This document shows positions 28,358 to 37,721 of a DNA stretch of 64,000 nt, one piece after another. Positions within the stretch are counted from its first letter, which is position 1, and each line of letters opens with the position of its first letter. The translations under genes and the position numbers were made by a program. The notes under the pieces are model-generated. The model was not told the DNA's origin and ran no database searches. It saw only the letters and a list, made by a program, of their open reading frames with translations. Source of the stretch: Longitalea arenae (GTDB taxonomy: Bacteria; Bacteroidota; Bacteroidia; Chitinophagales; Chitinophagaceae); assembly GCF_016924755.1 (NCBI RefSeq), contig NZ_JAFFJX010000002.1, forward strand, positions 744,001 through 808,000, given 5' to 3'.

Positions 28358-28960
28358 TTAGCCGAAACAGAGTTTACAAAGTAAGGCCAGTAGTATAATT
28401 ACGACAGGAATGCCATATTTACCGCCGTTCTGCTCTATGAATTCCCGGAGCTGTTTTATTCCTTTTGATTTTTGGGTATATACCTGGTTGGGACTAATAT
28501 TCAGTGCTTTAGCTATTTCATCGGGTTGCTTGTTCTCCATGGTTAACCGGATCACCGCTGCACACTGCTTTTCCAACTTACCTAGTCCGGCTTTAACCAG
28601 CCTGTGCAAATGATCCATTTCATATTTTTTATTGATAACCGGTTCTTCGGTCAGGGGCATATTCTCCTGCAGCTGTTTTCTGAATGGATCTTCTTTCTGG
28701 GCGGCTCTTAAATAATTGAGTGCTCCATTTCGTACGGAAATATATAAATAGGCTTTTAACTGCTCAACCGCATTGAAGGTGAGCTTTTTGCCCAGTAATT
28801 TCGTAATGGCTGAGATGGCAATATCCTCCGACTCGTCTTCATTTTCGATCATCCGGTATACAAATACCGTTAGCTCGGCAAAAGTGGCTTTGAATAATTC
28901 CGCATGTGCAGAAGGTTCATCATTGTTTAATCTAACAAGAAGATCGTTCGTGATATGCAT
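28358..28960 (-). CDS. ECF RNA polymerase sigma factor with hydrophobic C-terminal tail
   Basis: The 200-aa protein has region 2 (about 20-95, including KAYLYISVRNGALNYL) and region 4 (about 130-180, DEIAKALNISPNQVYTQKSKGIKQL). The last residues, GIPVVIILLALLCKLCFG, form a hydrophobic tail long enough to touch or cross the membrane. It should direct transcription of the downstream SusC/SusD genes under FecR control. The other two ECF sigmas in the window have shorter hydrophobic ends. Confidence 0.94.
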   Translation of the reverse strand: MHITNDLLVRLNNDEPSAHAELFKATFAELTVFVYRMIENEDESEDIAISAITKLLGKKLTFNAVEQLKAYLYISVRNGALNYLRAAQKEDPFRKQLQENMPLTEEPVINKKYEMDHLHRLVKAGLGKLEKQCAAVIRLTMENKQPDEIAKALNISPNQVYTQKSKGIKQLREFIEQNGGKYGIPVVIILLALLCKLCFG

Positions 28961-29529
28961 TAGTACTCATTTTAGGATTTCCCGGAATAGGGATAACAAA
29001 TGATACCCGACAGAGTTGATCTCTCGGTTAACAGCATCAATTGTCACAACGCAGAAGAATTACACGAACTTTGGGGAGAACAAGGTTTTGCGACGCAAGA
29101 TTAAACAATAATTCTTTTTAATGCAAACGATTGTTCGTATAAATTTATTTTTAACATATTCGTGACTGTAAGCGGAAACAGTAGCGGGATTCTTTCCCGG
29201 TTCAGGAAACGAAACTCTTATTTTTAAGGAAATTCATTTCTCTTATAATGCCTGAGGCATTTTAAGCCTGCGGCATACTTATCTAGGAGATCTATCCACA
29301 ATGCAGATTTAGTTATCCCGCTTAAGCCGGGCATTTCTCCTTGCGATAGCACCCACGATCCCGTTGATTATCGGAACTGTATTCCATTATCACATTATCA
29401 AATTATCACATTATCACATTATCACATTATCAAATTATCACATTGTTACTCTGCTTGCGCCAGCATCCCAAAACCCGTTGATTATCGGAACTGTATTCCA
29501 TTATCACATTATCAAATTATCAAATTGCT
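28961..29529. other. Intergenic region with palindrome and duplicated microsatellite
   Basis: The 569 bp between the sigma gene start and the glycosyltransferase stop carry no credible gene. They hold AATGCCT-G-AGGCATT (29247-29261), GC-rich short inverted segments to 29335, and the repeat block 29360-29527 described separately. The sigma promoter should be near 28961-29100. Confidence 0.6.
29360..29527. repeat. Duplicated 26-bp unit, each copy followed by an 8-bp microsatellite
   Basis: A 26-bp sequence beginning CCCGTTGATTATCGG occurs at 29360-29385 and again at 29474-29499. The first copy is followed by seven units of ATTATCA(C/A) (29386-29441), the second by three (29500-29523); each run ends in ATTG. 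The copies are identical over the first 49 bases. The second run ends 2 bp before the glycosyltransferase stop codon. Slippage in unit number between strains is likely. Confidence 0.9.
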
Positions 29530-31110
29530 TCACCGCCCCCTTACCAGCACCGTCGTAGCCGTTTCAAACAGATCCCGTTCTTTAGCTAATAACTTAAACG
29601 GTATCCCTTCCAGCTCGGGCAAATGATTTTCGCGGGAAATGATCACCGCTTGCGGGTTGGCCGTGATAAGCTGCCGCACCTGCGCCGCATCGGCTAACAT
29701 CTTTACCGGTTTGTTCAAATAGAAGTTAAAAGCCGGATTATAGATCTTGTATGAATATACCTGCTCATTCCTATGCAGCAAGGGCAAGGTTCTCGTGACC
29801 GGGTTATGCTGGTAAACGGCGGGATAGCCAATGCTCAGGAATAAAAAATTAAAGACGGAATAACCGGCGATGATCGCATGCATGGCTTTTTTCAATCCTT
29901 CTTTCCTGAAATACCACCAGCTGCTGGCTGCAGTAAGAACCGGCACAATGAACAGGAGAGCCCAGGCGCGGAAAGCCTGGGTAGCTGTTTCAAGTCCCAG
30001 CCCGATCCAGGCAGCCGTTAACAACAGCACATTAATGACGAGTAACAACCACAGGGGATATCGTTTTACAGCAATCTGTCCGGTGATGGCTTTATTGAGG
30101 AAATACCCCAGTAAAACCGCCATAAACGGGTAACAGGGCATGGGGTAATTCGGTAATTTGGTACCCGACACACTGAAAAAAACTATGAATACGACTGTAA
30201 CGTACATGCACAGCCTGACATAGGTATTTCTATGGAAGATGCGTATTTTCTTTACCAGTTCCCCGCAGAAAACAGAAACCGGTAATAACCCTATTAGCAC
30301 AAAAAGCGGCACCATGATGAACAATCCGCCATGGCCTTCCATGGCTTCCCCAAAGCGGCTAAAATTATGGCGGAAGAAGAATTCCCGGGTAAATGCGCCA
30401 TTGGTTGCCTGATGAACCATGAGGTACCAGGGCAGGGCAATCAGTATGATAACGGCTACATATAAGCCCGTTTTCCAGGAAAATAAGAGGTCGTATTTTT
30501 TTTGCGAAAGAGCCCACCAGATCAATACGGCAGCTGGCAACACCAATGCTACCGGTCCTTTAGCCAGGCAAGCCAGCGCAGCAGCCACGGCCGATAAAAG
30601 CAACCATTTTATCGTTCGCTCCTGGGCATACGCATAAAAGCAGAATATACCCGCTGTTATAAAAAAGATCAGGTAGGGGTCGGGCACCGACATGCGGAAC
30701 TCAAACAAAAAATGCGTACTCACCAGCAAAACGGCCACCGACCAGATAGCGGTGCCATAGCTCACAAAGCGTTTGGTAAAATACCAGGTTATCCAGATCG
30801 TTAACCAGCCAAATACAGCGGAAAAGAAACGGGCGGCAAAGGCATTCATGCCAAACAGGTGATAGGCCACCTGCATGAAATAATAATGTAATGGCGGTTT
30901 ATGAGGCCGCAGTTCTCCATTAAATGTAGGAACGATCAGGTCATGGCGCTCCATCATTTCCCGGGCTGCCTGGGCATTCCGCGCTTCATCGAGAATATAC
31001 ATGGGCGTGGAACCGATACCGGCTACCAGGAGGATGGCGGCAAGGACAAATAACCAGGCGGCTTTATTATTGCGTAATTGCAAAAAGACATTATTCTGTT
31101 GGTATGTCAT
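29530..31110 (-). CDS. GT39/ArnT-like polyprenol-phosphate glycosyltransferase
   Basis: With the ATG at 31110 the protein is 526 aa; that start overlaps the upstream gene by 20 bp, while longer frames begin inside it. It has about a dozen membrane spans. The first outer loop carries the acidic motif STPMYILDEARNA, then RPHKPPLHYY, both typical of ArnT/PMT enzymes that move sugars from polyprenyl phosphate to lipid A or protein. The C-terminal part is a non-membrane domain. It forms an operon with a flippase-like protein and a PAP2 phosphatase, which supports envelope lipid or glycan modification; donor and acceptor are unknown. Confidence 0.9.
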   Translation of the reverse strand: MTYQQNNVFLQLRNNKAAWLFVLAAILLVAGIGSTPMYILDEARNAQAAREMMERHDLIVPTFNGELRPHKPPLHYYFMQVAYHLFGMNAFAARFFSAVFGWLTIWITWYFTKRFVSYGTAIWSVAVLLVSTHFLFEFRMSVPDPYLIFFITAGIFCFYAYAQERTIKWLLLSAVAAALACLAKGPVALVLPAAVLIWWALSQKKYDLLFSWKTGLYVAVIILIALPWYLMVHQATNGAFTREFFFRHNFSRFGEAMEGHGGLFIMVPLFVLIGLLPVSVFCGELVKKIRIFHRNTYVRLCMYVTVVFIVFFSVSGTKLPNYPMPCYPFMAVLLGYFLNKAITGQIAVKRYPLWLLLVINVLLLTAAWIGLGLETATQAFRAWALLFIVPVLTAASSWWYFRKEGLKKAMHAIIAGYSVFNFLFLSIGYPAVYQHNPVTRTLPLLHRNEQVYSYKIYNPAFNFYLNKPVKMLADAAQVRQLITANPQAVIISRENHLPELEGIPFKLLAKERDLFETATTVLVRGR

Positions 31111-32014
31111 ACGACGGTAATGCAGGTTTTGGCGTATTGATTTGTAATGGATCGATGAATATAAAAGGCAGTCCGGGTAACGAGGAGGCAACGGTGGCGC
31201 CATAAAACAAGAGGCTGGCGATTACCGATACGGTATTATCTAATCCCAGCATATGGGCGCCCCAGAGGAAAACAACTTCACGGGCGCCGAGTCCGCCAAT
31301 GGTAAATGGCAGCACCGCCACCACAGAGGAAATTAAAAAGATAAGCATATACTGTTCAATATGCACCTGGATGTGCAAAGCCTGCAAAATGCAGTACATG
31401 CACAGCACCTGGAACAGCTGCACCGCCAAACTCCATAAGAATGTGGGAATAAATCCTGCCAGGAAATAAGAGAAGAAAATTTTTATGAGGAAGTAGAAGA
31501 GAGGAATGGTAAAAATGATGCCGCTCATCAGCCAAACACTATAGTAACCACCATTAAAAGCGATGATCCAGAAAATGCCCAGCAACAAACCCAGAGCCAT
31601 CAAACCGCTGAACCTGTCGAGTAATACCGCGGCAGTGGTTTTTTTATAAGCCACATTGAACTGTTTGGAAAGCCGTACCACTTTATAGGCATCGCCGCTG
31701 ATGGATCCTGGTAAAAATAAATTATAGAACATGCCCAGCCAGTATAACCGGATGTTCTTCCATTCAGACAAATGCACATCGATATTGCGGAAATAGATAT
31801 TCAACCGGAAGGAAGAAAAAAGTTTGGAGATCATAAAAGCAGCAATTCCCAGTACAATGGCAAGCGGATTGGCTACCGAAAGAACGCCGGCCAGTTTTTT
31901 GAGATCTATTTTATGGGAAATATACCAGATACACAAAGCCGTGATCAGGATCTTGATGAGCAATTTTATTATTTTTCGCAGCTTTTCAGACGGCATACGG
32001 AATGTAAGTATCAT
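31091..32014 (-). CDS. Lysylphosphatidylglycerol synthetase TM-region/UPF0104-like membrane protein
   Basis: The 307-aa integral membrane protein has about seven to eight spans and the family motifs NLFLPGSISGDAYK and LPFTIGGLGARE. This fold is the flippase-like half of MprF without the synthetase, and in other bacteria it often sits with glycosyltransferases. The start could also be at 31996. It overlaps the glycosyltransferase by 20 bp and follows PAP2 by 16 bp. Its role is probably lipid handling; the exact substrate is not evident. Confidence 0.88.
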   Translation of the reverse strand: MILTFRMPSEKLRKIIKLLIKILITALCIWYISHKIDLKKLAGVLSVANPLAIVLGIAAFMISKLFSSFRLNIYFRNIDVHLSEWKNIRLYWLGMFYNLFLPGSISGDAYKVVRLSKQFNVAYKKTTAAVLLDRFSGLMALGLLLGIFWIIAFNGGYYSVWLMSGIIFTIPLFYFLIKIFFSYFLAGFIPTFLWSLAVQLFQVLCMYCILQALHIQVHIEQYMLIFLISSVVAVLPFTIGGLGAREVVFLWGAHMLGLDNTVSVIASLLFYGATVASSLPGLPFIFIDPLQINTPKPALPSYDIPTE

Positions 32015-32030
32015 GAAACAAGGTTTTAAG

Positions 32031-32687
32031 TTATTGTAATTGCATATTACCTTCCTTATTCACAGCTACCCATTCAATTTTCACCTGGCGCAGATACCAG
32101 TATACCAGCATGGCCGACAGCACACCGATCAGAGCCCCTGCCACCACATCGGCCAGGAAATGCTGCCCCAGGTAAATGCGGGAATAGCCGGTAATGATGG
32201 CCGTGATCAGGTAGATCAGTGAAAATCGTTTATCATTCGTATTCAGGACCAGCAGAACAGCGAGCGCAAAAACCGAGCTGGTATGGCCCGAGGGAAAGCT
32301 GGTATAACCGGCATGGGTTACCCCATCAATAAAATAGGGATATTCAACAGAACTGATGATGGCATGAGGCCTGGGGGCATGTATCCACCGCTTCAGCAGC
32401 TGGGCAATGATGCCTGAAAGCAGGTAAGCGGTGATCACCTGCATAGCCAGGGCCGTTCTTTCCGCCAGTAAAAGAAGCAGGAAAACAGCAATGGAAAATA
32501 CGCCATCGCCGAGTAAGGTATAGTTCTGAAAAAAAGTATCGAGATATAGCGTATGGATGGTATTTAAACGAAAGAAAAGCGCTTTGCCGGAATAAGCAGC
32601 CAGGCAGGCCCCGCTTAACAGAAGGACGGAAGTGAGTACAGTCCAGAAAACAGGATCAGCCTTATAAATACGAATGAATCCCTTCAC
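32031..32687 (-). CDS. PAP2-family membrane phosphatase
   Basis: The 218-aa membrane protein has a complete PAP2 active site: K99...R106-P107, PSGH at 132-135, and S169-R170 with H176 and D180. It starts with GTG at 32687; no in-frame ATG occurs before about residue 82, inside the fold. PAP2 enzymes remove phosphate from polyprenyl or phosphatidyl phosphates at the outer face of the membrane. It is first in a three-gene leftward operon with the flippase-like protein and glycosyltransferase, so recycling of the polyprenyl carrier is plausible. Confidence 0.9.
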   Translation of the reverse strand: MKGFIRIYKADPVFWTVLTSVLLLSGACLAAYSGKALFFRLNTIHTLYLDTFFQNYTLLGDGVFSIAVFLLLLLAERTALAMQVITAYLLSGIIAQLLKRWIHAPRPHAIISSVEYPYFIDGVTHAGYTSFPSGHTSSVFALAVLLVLNTNDKRFSLIYLITAIITGYSRIYLGQHFLADVVAGALIGVLSAMLVYWYLRQVKIEWVAVNKEGNMQLQ

Positions 32688-32866
32688 CGGTTTTTGACAA
32701 ATCTATCCGGGTTATGCTACTTCAATGTTATAGCAAGGTTACCAGTTTGTTACCGGCCCTCTTGCTCAATTATACAATTTAATGGTAATTGCTGTAATTT
32801 AGATGCGGAATGCCCGTCATGCAACATCTATTTCACTGTTAAAACCGCTATAAGTAATTCAATAAA

Positions 32867-33472
32867 ATGATCTGGTACGAAAACGACGTTAAGAAACTGG
32901 AAGCATTAAAAGGCACATTACCGTACACTCCGGAAACTATCTTTTATGGCAGCTCTTCCATACGATTGTGGGAAGATATGTATGATGATCTGCAGCCATT
33001 CCATCCCGTTAACCTGGGATTTGGCGGATCGACCCTGGCTGCCTGCGTGTGGTTTTTCGATCGCATTATGGAACCGTATAACCCACGGCATATCGTTTGT
33101 TATGCAGGAGAGAACGATCTCGGCGATGGCCGGACGCCAGAAGAAGTGTATATATTTTTCCGGCAGTTGCAGCTTTGTTTGCAAAAGCGCTTTCCGGCGG
33201 TGCCTGTAACCTATATTTCCATAAAACCAAGTATTGCCCGCTGGAACCTGCAACAACAGGTGCGTTATACCAATCTGCTGATCCGGGAGGAGATTGAAAA
33301 AAGCAAAACCCCCTTTTATTTCCTCAACATTTTCGATCGCATGCTCGATGACAGCGGGCAGCCGGCAAAAGAACTGTATGAGGCAGATGGTTTGCATTTG
33401 ACCCGGAAAGGATATCTGATCTGGAAAGAAGCTTTGCTGCAGCATTTCGCATCGGTCTTCAAAATTTCATAA
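32867..33472 (+). CDS. SGNH/GDSL-family hydrolase
   Basis: The 201-aa protein shows the SGNH blocks: block I YGSSSIR (G28-S29-S30, S30 the likely nucleophile, with GSS for GDS), block II GFGGSTL, block III AGENDLG, and block V DGLHLT. No signal peptide is visible, so it is cytoplasmic. Such proteins are usually esterases or acyl hydrolases. It is the first of two rightward hydrolase genes, 48 bp before the next, divergent from the PAP2 operon. Confidence 0.9.
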   Translation: MIWYENDVKKLEALKGTLPYTPETIFYGSSSIRLWEDMYDDLQPFHPVNLGFGGSTLAACVWFFDRIMEPYNPRHIVCYAGENDLGDGRTPEEVYIFFRQLQLCLQKRFPAVPVTYISIKPSIARWNLQQQVRYTNLLIREEIEKSKTPFYFLNIFDRMLDDSGQPAKELYEADGLHLTRKGYLIWKEALLQHFASVFKIS

Positions 33473-33520
33473 CAGGCAGGGATCGTCTTTTTGCCGAACT
33501 TGTCTGTCATTTACAAACCA

Positions 33521-34246
33521 ATGAACCGGAAATATTATAAGTGGTATAGTCCTTCGTTAACCAGGCATATGGAACTGCTTGTTTTCGGTCATGCAGGAGC
33601 TTCGGTACTTTTCTTCCCAACCCGCACCGCCCGCTTTTATGATTATGAGAACTGGAAGATCGTAGGCGCGATACAGGATAAAATTGAACAGGGCCTTCTG
33701 CAATTGTTTTGTGTTGACAGTGTTGACGCGGAAAGTTTTTATGCGCATATTCCGCCAGCCAAAAAAATCGCGCGCCACCTCCAATATGAACATTATATTT
33801 TGCAGGAAGTGTTGCCCCTCATCATGTTCAGGAGTAAATTCAGTTCCCTGGTGGCGGCAGGTTGCAGCCTCGGGGGCTATCATGCCGTGAATATTGCGTT
33901 TAAATACCCGCAGTTTTTTAATAAAGTATTGGCCATGAGCGCCCGCTATGATCTTACACTATCTGCGCAAACATTCCCCGACCTGTTCAATGGCTATGTT
34001 GACGAAACCATTTACTATAACATGCCCAGTATGTACATCCCCAACTTAACTGATCCGGAATTGCTTGATAAGATCCGTAAATTGTCTATCAGTTTGGTGG
34101 TTGGTAAAGAGGATCCATTTTACGACAATAACAAACACCTGAGCGCCGCCCTCACCAGTAAGAATATTAAGCATGAATTGTATATCTGGGACGATGAAGC
34201 ACACCGGCCACATCACTGGCGAAAAATGGTAAGGTTGTATTTGTGA
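33521..34246 (+). CDS. Putative esterase of the alpha/beta-hydrolase superfamily (COG4947-like)
   Basis: With the ATG at 33521 the protein is 241 aa; an earlier start would add ten residues between the two genes. S116 in AGCSLGGY is the nucleophile. Asp in VVGKEDPFYD and His in DDEAHRPHHW are candidates for the rest of the triad. No signal peptide. Its last 34 bp overlap the 3' end of the convergent glycosyltransferase at 34213. The substrate is not known. Confidence 0.85.
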   Translation: MNRKYYKWYSPSLTRHMELLVFGHAGASVLFFPTRTARFYDYENWKIVGAIQDKIEQGLLQLFCVDSVDAESFYAHIPPAKKIARHLQYEHYILQEVLPLIMFRSKFSSLVAAGCSLGGYHAVNIAFKYPQFFNKVLAMSARYDLTLSAQTFPDLFNGYVDETIYYNMPSMYIPNLTDPELLDKIRKLSISLVVGKEDPFYDNNKHLSAALTSKNIKHELYIWDDEAHRPHHWRKMVRLYL

Positions 34247-35913
34247 ATACGGGCGATCACAAAAACATCAATGGCCTTTTCGCGCGTTCGGTGGTACAGG
34301 AAGCTTCCCGTAAGCTGGCTGATATGAAAATGCGGAAACTGTGCTATTACCTGAAGCTGGTAACCCATTTTTTGCAGCGAATCCGTTTTCTCCTTCGACG
34401 TATATATTATCACCTCTTTTTGCAGGGCATCGAGCTGCTGCTGATCGATCTTCTGCACAGCGCCCTTATAATAGAATTGAAAGGCATATTCCGAAGACAC
34501 GTCATTAAACATATATACAGTACCAGGATCTTGCTTATTCAGCAGGGCAGCCGCTGCATTGCCCGATTGATAGCGGAACAAGAGCGGGTAAAACAGTGCG
34601 TTCAAAAACAAATTCACCACCATTGCTGCGGCAAAAGATCTGGCCAATACATGCTGCAGGGAATAACCGGGAAATAAGCGGACGCAAACAAACGCCAACA
34701 ACGCCAGCAGAACGATGGCCGGTATTTTGAACGGCAGATCAACCACAAAGATCAATGCGATGCAGGCCAAAAATAACAGGTAATACAAGGCCTGCTGGCT
34801 ATAGGTGACGGCTTTCGTGAGCCCTTTATGCGTAAGGTTCATCAGCCAGTTGGCCACGATAATGGCGAAGAAAGGATAGAGGATATTTAAATAATGGGGC
34901 AGCTGGAACCGCGATAATGAAAAGACGAGAAATCCTACCAGCGCAATACCGCTACAAATGAAATTACCGGATGGTGTAATTACCCGGCGGAAATTTTTGA
35001 CAGCCGTTCCAACCAGCATGAATAAAATAAGGGACCAGGGCAGAAAAGCCCATAACAAAGTATGCACATAAAATAACTTGTCGCCTTTACCTTTTATAGG
35101 ACCGGTATTGAAAAACCGGCCAAACTGGCTGTCCCAGAAAAAGAAGCGGATGCCTGATACATTTTGCTGACCGAAGATCCATTTTTCCGGATGCCGGTCA
35201 AACTGCAGGTATAAACTGACCAGTTCGGGCATAATGAATAATAACACCAGTACCATACTTACATACCAGCGATAGTTGAGGAATTGCTTCCATTCTTTTT
35301 TGATGATCCAGTCAATTACAAAGCCGGCCATCACCATACAAATAATAAATATGCCTTTGGTCATTACGGCAAATGCCAGTAATAAAGAGCCGGCGACATA
35401 GTGTCTCCATTTATTATTTTTATAAGCCAGGTAATAATAATAGGCGGCGCCTATCATCAGCCCGGTCAAATAAGGTTCGGCCCGCACATCGTTATTGGAA
35501 AGCATCAAATGCTCAATGGAAAGATAAATGAGAACGGCCCATATAGCAGTTTGTTTATTATATGATTTGCCGGCAAAAGCATAGGTGTAAGAGGCCCCGG
35601 CCAACCAGAAAAGCAGTGCGGGAAATTTATAGGCAAATGAATTGATGCCAAAAAGTTTAAAGCTCAAAGCGGTTATCCAGAAAGGGAAATGAGGTTTATC
35701 GAGCCAGTCATTACCTTCCATCATCAAATTCACAAAGTCGCCGGAAAGCGCCATGTTTTTGGCAATGGTGGCATACAGGGCGCCGTCGGGTTCAAGTATC
35801 GGCAAAAACAAACCACTGGCATTAACAATAATACCAATGACGCTTAACCAAAGAAACCAGGCAGGATACGGATCTTTTTTGCTGAGATCAACGGATGGTG
35901 ACAAATGCATCAT
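34213..35913 (-). CDS. Second GT39/ArnT-like glycosyltransferase
   Basis: This 566-aa polytopic membrane protein shares the layout of the enzyme at 29530: first span, outer loop PILEPDGALYATIAKNM with the catalytic-type acid, DKPHFPFW, repeated spans, and a soluble C-terminal domain. It would transfer a sugar from a polyprenyl-phosphate donor on the periplasmic side. It follows a PAP2 gene by 12 bp. Its final 34 bp overlap the convergent esterase gene. Confidence 0.9.
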   Translation of the reverse strand: MMHLSPSVDLSKKDPYPAWFLWLSVIGIIVNASGLFLPILEPDGALYATIAKNMALSGDFVNLMMEGNDWLDKPHFPFWITALSFKLFGINSFAYKFPALLFWLAGASYTYAFAGKSYNKQTAIWAVLIYLSIEHLMLSNNDVRAEPYLTGLMIGAAYYYYLAYKNNKWRHYVAGSLLLAFAVMTKGIFIICMVMAGFVIDWIIKKEWKQFLNYRWYVSMVLVLLFIMPELVSLYLQFDRHPEKWIFGQQNVSGIRFFFWDSQFGRFFNTGPIKGKGDKLFYVHTLLWAFLPWSLILFMLVGTAVKNFRRVITPSGNFICSGIALVGFLVFSLSRFQLPHYLNILYPFFAIIVANWLMNLTHKGLTKAVTYSQQALYYLLFLACIALIFVVDLPFKIPAIVLLALLAFVCVRLFPGYSLQHVLARSFAAAMVVNLFLNALFYPLLFRYQSGNAAAALLNKQDPGTVYMFNDVSSEYAFQFYYKGAVQKIDQQQLDALQKEVIIYTSKEKTDSLQKMGYQLQVIAQFPHFHISQLTGSFLYHRTREKAIDVFVIARIHKYNLTIFRQ

Positions 35914-35925
35914 ATTCGGTAATAG

Positions 35926-36537
35926 CTAGGGCAAACTTAACGAAGGATTTCTTAAATACTTATTGTGATCCCGCCTAACCCAGGTTTCAAATATTTTAAG
36001 CATACACAAACCGGTAATTATACCCAGGGCAGCACCGGCCACAATATCGAGGGGAAAATGTTTGCCTACATACACCTGGGCCAGCCCGATCATAGATGCC
36101 CAGATCCAAAGCCAGTACCATTTGAGGCGGTTTACAAATTGAATAGCAAAGAACCAGTAAGTGGCCAGTCCGAAATGATTGGCGGCATGGGAAGAAGGAA
36201 AAGAATATTTACCGCCGCAGCCGATAAGGCCGCGGATAACAGCGGTCATATCTTCATCGTAACAGGGACGTAAGCGCTCGAAATGATATTTTAGAATGCC
36301 GGAGCTGGTATAATCGGTAATAGCAAAACAGAGAAGCGTTAAACAAATGAACTTTAAACCGGTAGGCCTGTCCTGCCGGAATAAGACCCAATAGATCATA
36401 AACATATACAACGGTATCCAGGTATATTGATTGCGCAGCAGCAGCATAACAAAATCGAGCCAGCGCGCACTCATATCCCTGTGAATGAAGGTAAAAGCAA
36501 TTTTGTCAATTTGATCGAGCCAGTCGAATAGATACAT
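35926..36537 (-). CDS. PAP2-family membrane phosphatase with altered motif 3
   Basis: The 203-aa protein has motif 1 K83...R90-P91, motif 2 PSSH (114-117, Ser in place of Gly), and motif 3 with H160 and D164. The usual Ser-Arg of motif 3 is Ala153-Gln154. That Arg normally binds the phosphate, so activity or substrate may differ. Several membrane spans. It is the first gene of a two-gene operon with the second glycosyltransferase, repeating the PAP2/glycosyltransferase pairing at 29530-32687. Confidence 0.87.
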   Translation of the reverse strand: MYLFDWLDQIDKIAFTFIHRDMSARWLDFVMLLLRNQYTWIPLYMFMIYWVLFRQDRPTGLKFICLTLLCFAITDYTSSGILKYHFERLRPCYDEDMTAVIRGLIGCGGKYSFPSSHAANHFGLATYWFFAIQFVNRLKWYWLWIWASMIGLAQVYVGKHFPLDIVAGAALGIITGLCMLKIFETWVRRDHNKYLRNPSLSLP

Positions 36538-36731
36538 TACCGGTAGATTTTGGTAATGAAAAATAGAATGGGCATGTGATGTAAGTTTTACCGGCGTATT
36601 AATTGTGTGTGATCATATACGCAGCCGCGGCTTTGAAACAAAATTGGTGGTGGTAATATAGATGCGCCGCACTTTCAGTGTGTGGCACATTTGCTATAAG
36701 CTTATCTTCGCAACCAATAACATTCCGTATT

Positions 36732-37568
36732 ATGGTATTAAAGAAAATCACCTTACTCACGATTGCGTTTTTTTGCATGGCATTTGTTTTCAGCCAGTCG
36801 ATGATCATCGGAACATTTAATTTACGCTACGATAATCCCCGCGATACCGGTAACCTGTGGGTGAACCGGGCGCCCATCGTAGCCTCTTTGATCAGGTTTC
36901 ACGATTTTGATGTGCTGGGTACCCAGGAGGGATTACGCAACCAGCTCGATGACCTTAAGAACGCATTGCCTGAGTATACGTATTATGGGGCAGGCCGCGA
37001 TGATGGTAAAACCAAAGGGGAGCACTCGGCCATCTTTTACAAAACGGATAAATACAAGGTGTTGAAAAGCGGTGATTTCTGGCTGAGCCCTACGCCTGAA
37101 AAACCCGGGCCGGGCTGGGATGCACACCTGAACCGCATTTGTTCCTGGCTGCAATTGCAGGATAAGAAAACGAAAAAGAAATTTTATGTATTTAATGTGC
37201 ACTACGATCACCAGGGGGTGCAGGCGCGCCGGGAAAGCAGCCTGCTTATTCTAAAAAAGATCCGGGAAATAGCAGGTAAAGACCCTGCGATCTTTACCGG
37301 CGATCTCAATGGCGGCTACGACAGCGAATGGTATAAAAGCCTGAATGCATCGGGTTGGTTAAAAGATACCCATAACCAGGTGGCGCATCCTTATGCCAAT
37401 AATGGTTCATTCAACAGTTTTGGCAATGCATTACACCGCTCAGAAATAATCGACCATATTTTCGTTACAGCCCCGTTCACGGCGACAAAATGGGGGATCT
37501 TATCAGACCATTATCATGGCAAATTCCCGTCGGACCACTATCCGGTGCTGGCAGTGATAAAAATGTAA
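36732..37568 (+). CDS. Secreted endonuclease/exonuclease/phosphatase-family protein
   Basis: I start at the ATG 36732, which gives a signal peptide (VLKKITLLTIAFFCMAFVFS) and a 278-aa protein. EEP motifs follow: IGTFNLRYDN, LGTQEG, GEHSAIFY, FNVHYDHQG, TGDLNGGYDSEWY, and the C-terminal SDHYPV. The family comprises Mg-dependent phosphodiesterases, including DNases and sphingomyelinase-like enzymes. Export suggests breakdown of extracellular DNA, nucleotides or lipids. It is monocistronic with a terminator 26 bp downstream. Confidence 0.92.
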   Translation: MVLKKITLLTIAFFCMAFVFSQSMIIGTFNLRYDNPRDTGNLWVNRAPIVASLIRFHDFDVLGTQEGLRNQLDDLKNALPEYTYYGAGRDDGKTKGEHSAIFYKTDKYKVLKSGDFWLSPTPEKPGPGWDAHLNRICSWLQLQDKKTKKKFYVFNVHYDHQGVQARRESSLLILKKIREIAGKDPAIFTGDLNGGYDSEWYKSLNASGWLKDTHNQVAHPYANNGSFNSFGNALHRSEIIDHIFVTAPFTATKWGILSDHYHGKFPSDHYPVLAVIKM

Positions 37569-37594
37569 ATACTTACTAGTTCTATTCATATAAG

Positions 37595-37634
37595 GGCATC
37601 GCTTTCCGGTTCAGCACCGGGCGATGCCTTTTTT
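37595..37634 (+). terminator. Rho-independent terminator after the EEP gene
   Basis: GGCATCGC (37595-37602) pairs with GCGATGCC (37621-37628), and an inner CCGG/CCGG pair extends the stem; six T follow. Confidence 0.85.
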
Positions 37635-37721
37635 ATTAAGAAAAAAGGTAACATTCATTTAATGCAGCTTAGCGGTTCTTATAGTTACCTTGCGGCGGTT
37701 TTGGCCGATTAAATCAACTGC

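Noticed and set aside
29386-29441. Possible CRISPR array
   Set aside because: Units of 8 bp have no spacers, and no cas genes are near; it is a microsatellite.
29364-29558. 64-codon frame of His/Ile repeats
   Set aside because: It is a translation of the ATTATCA microsatellite, not a gene.
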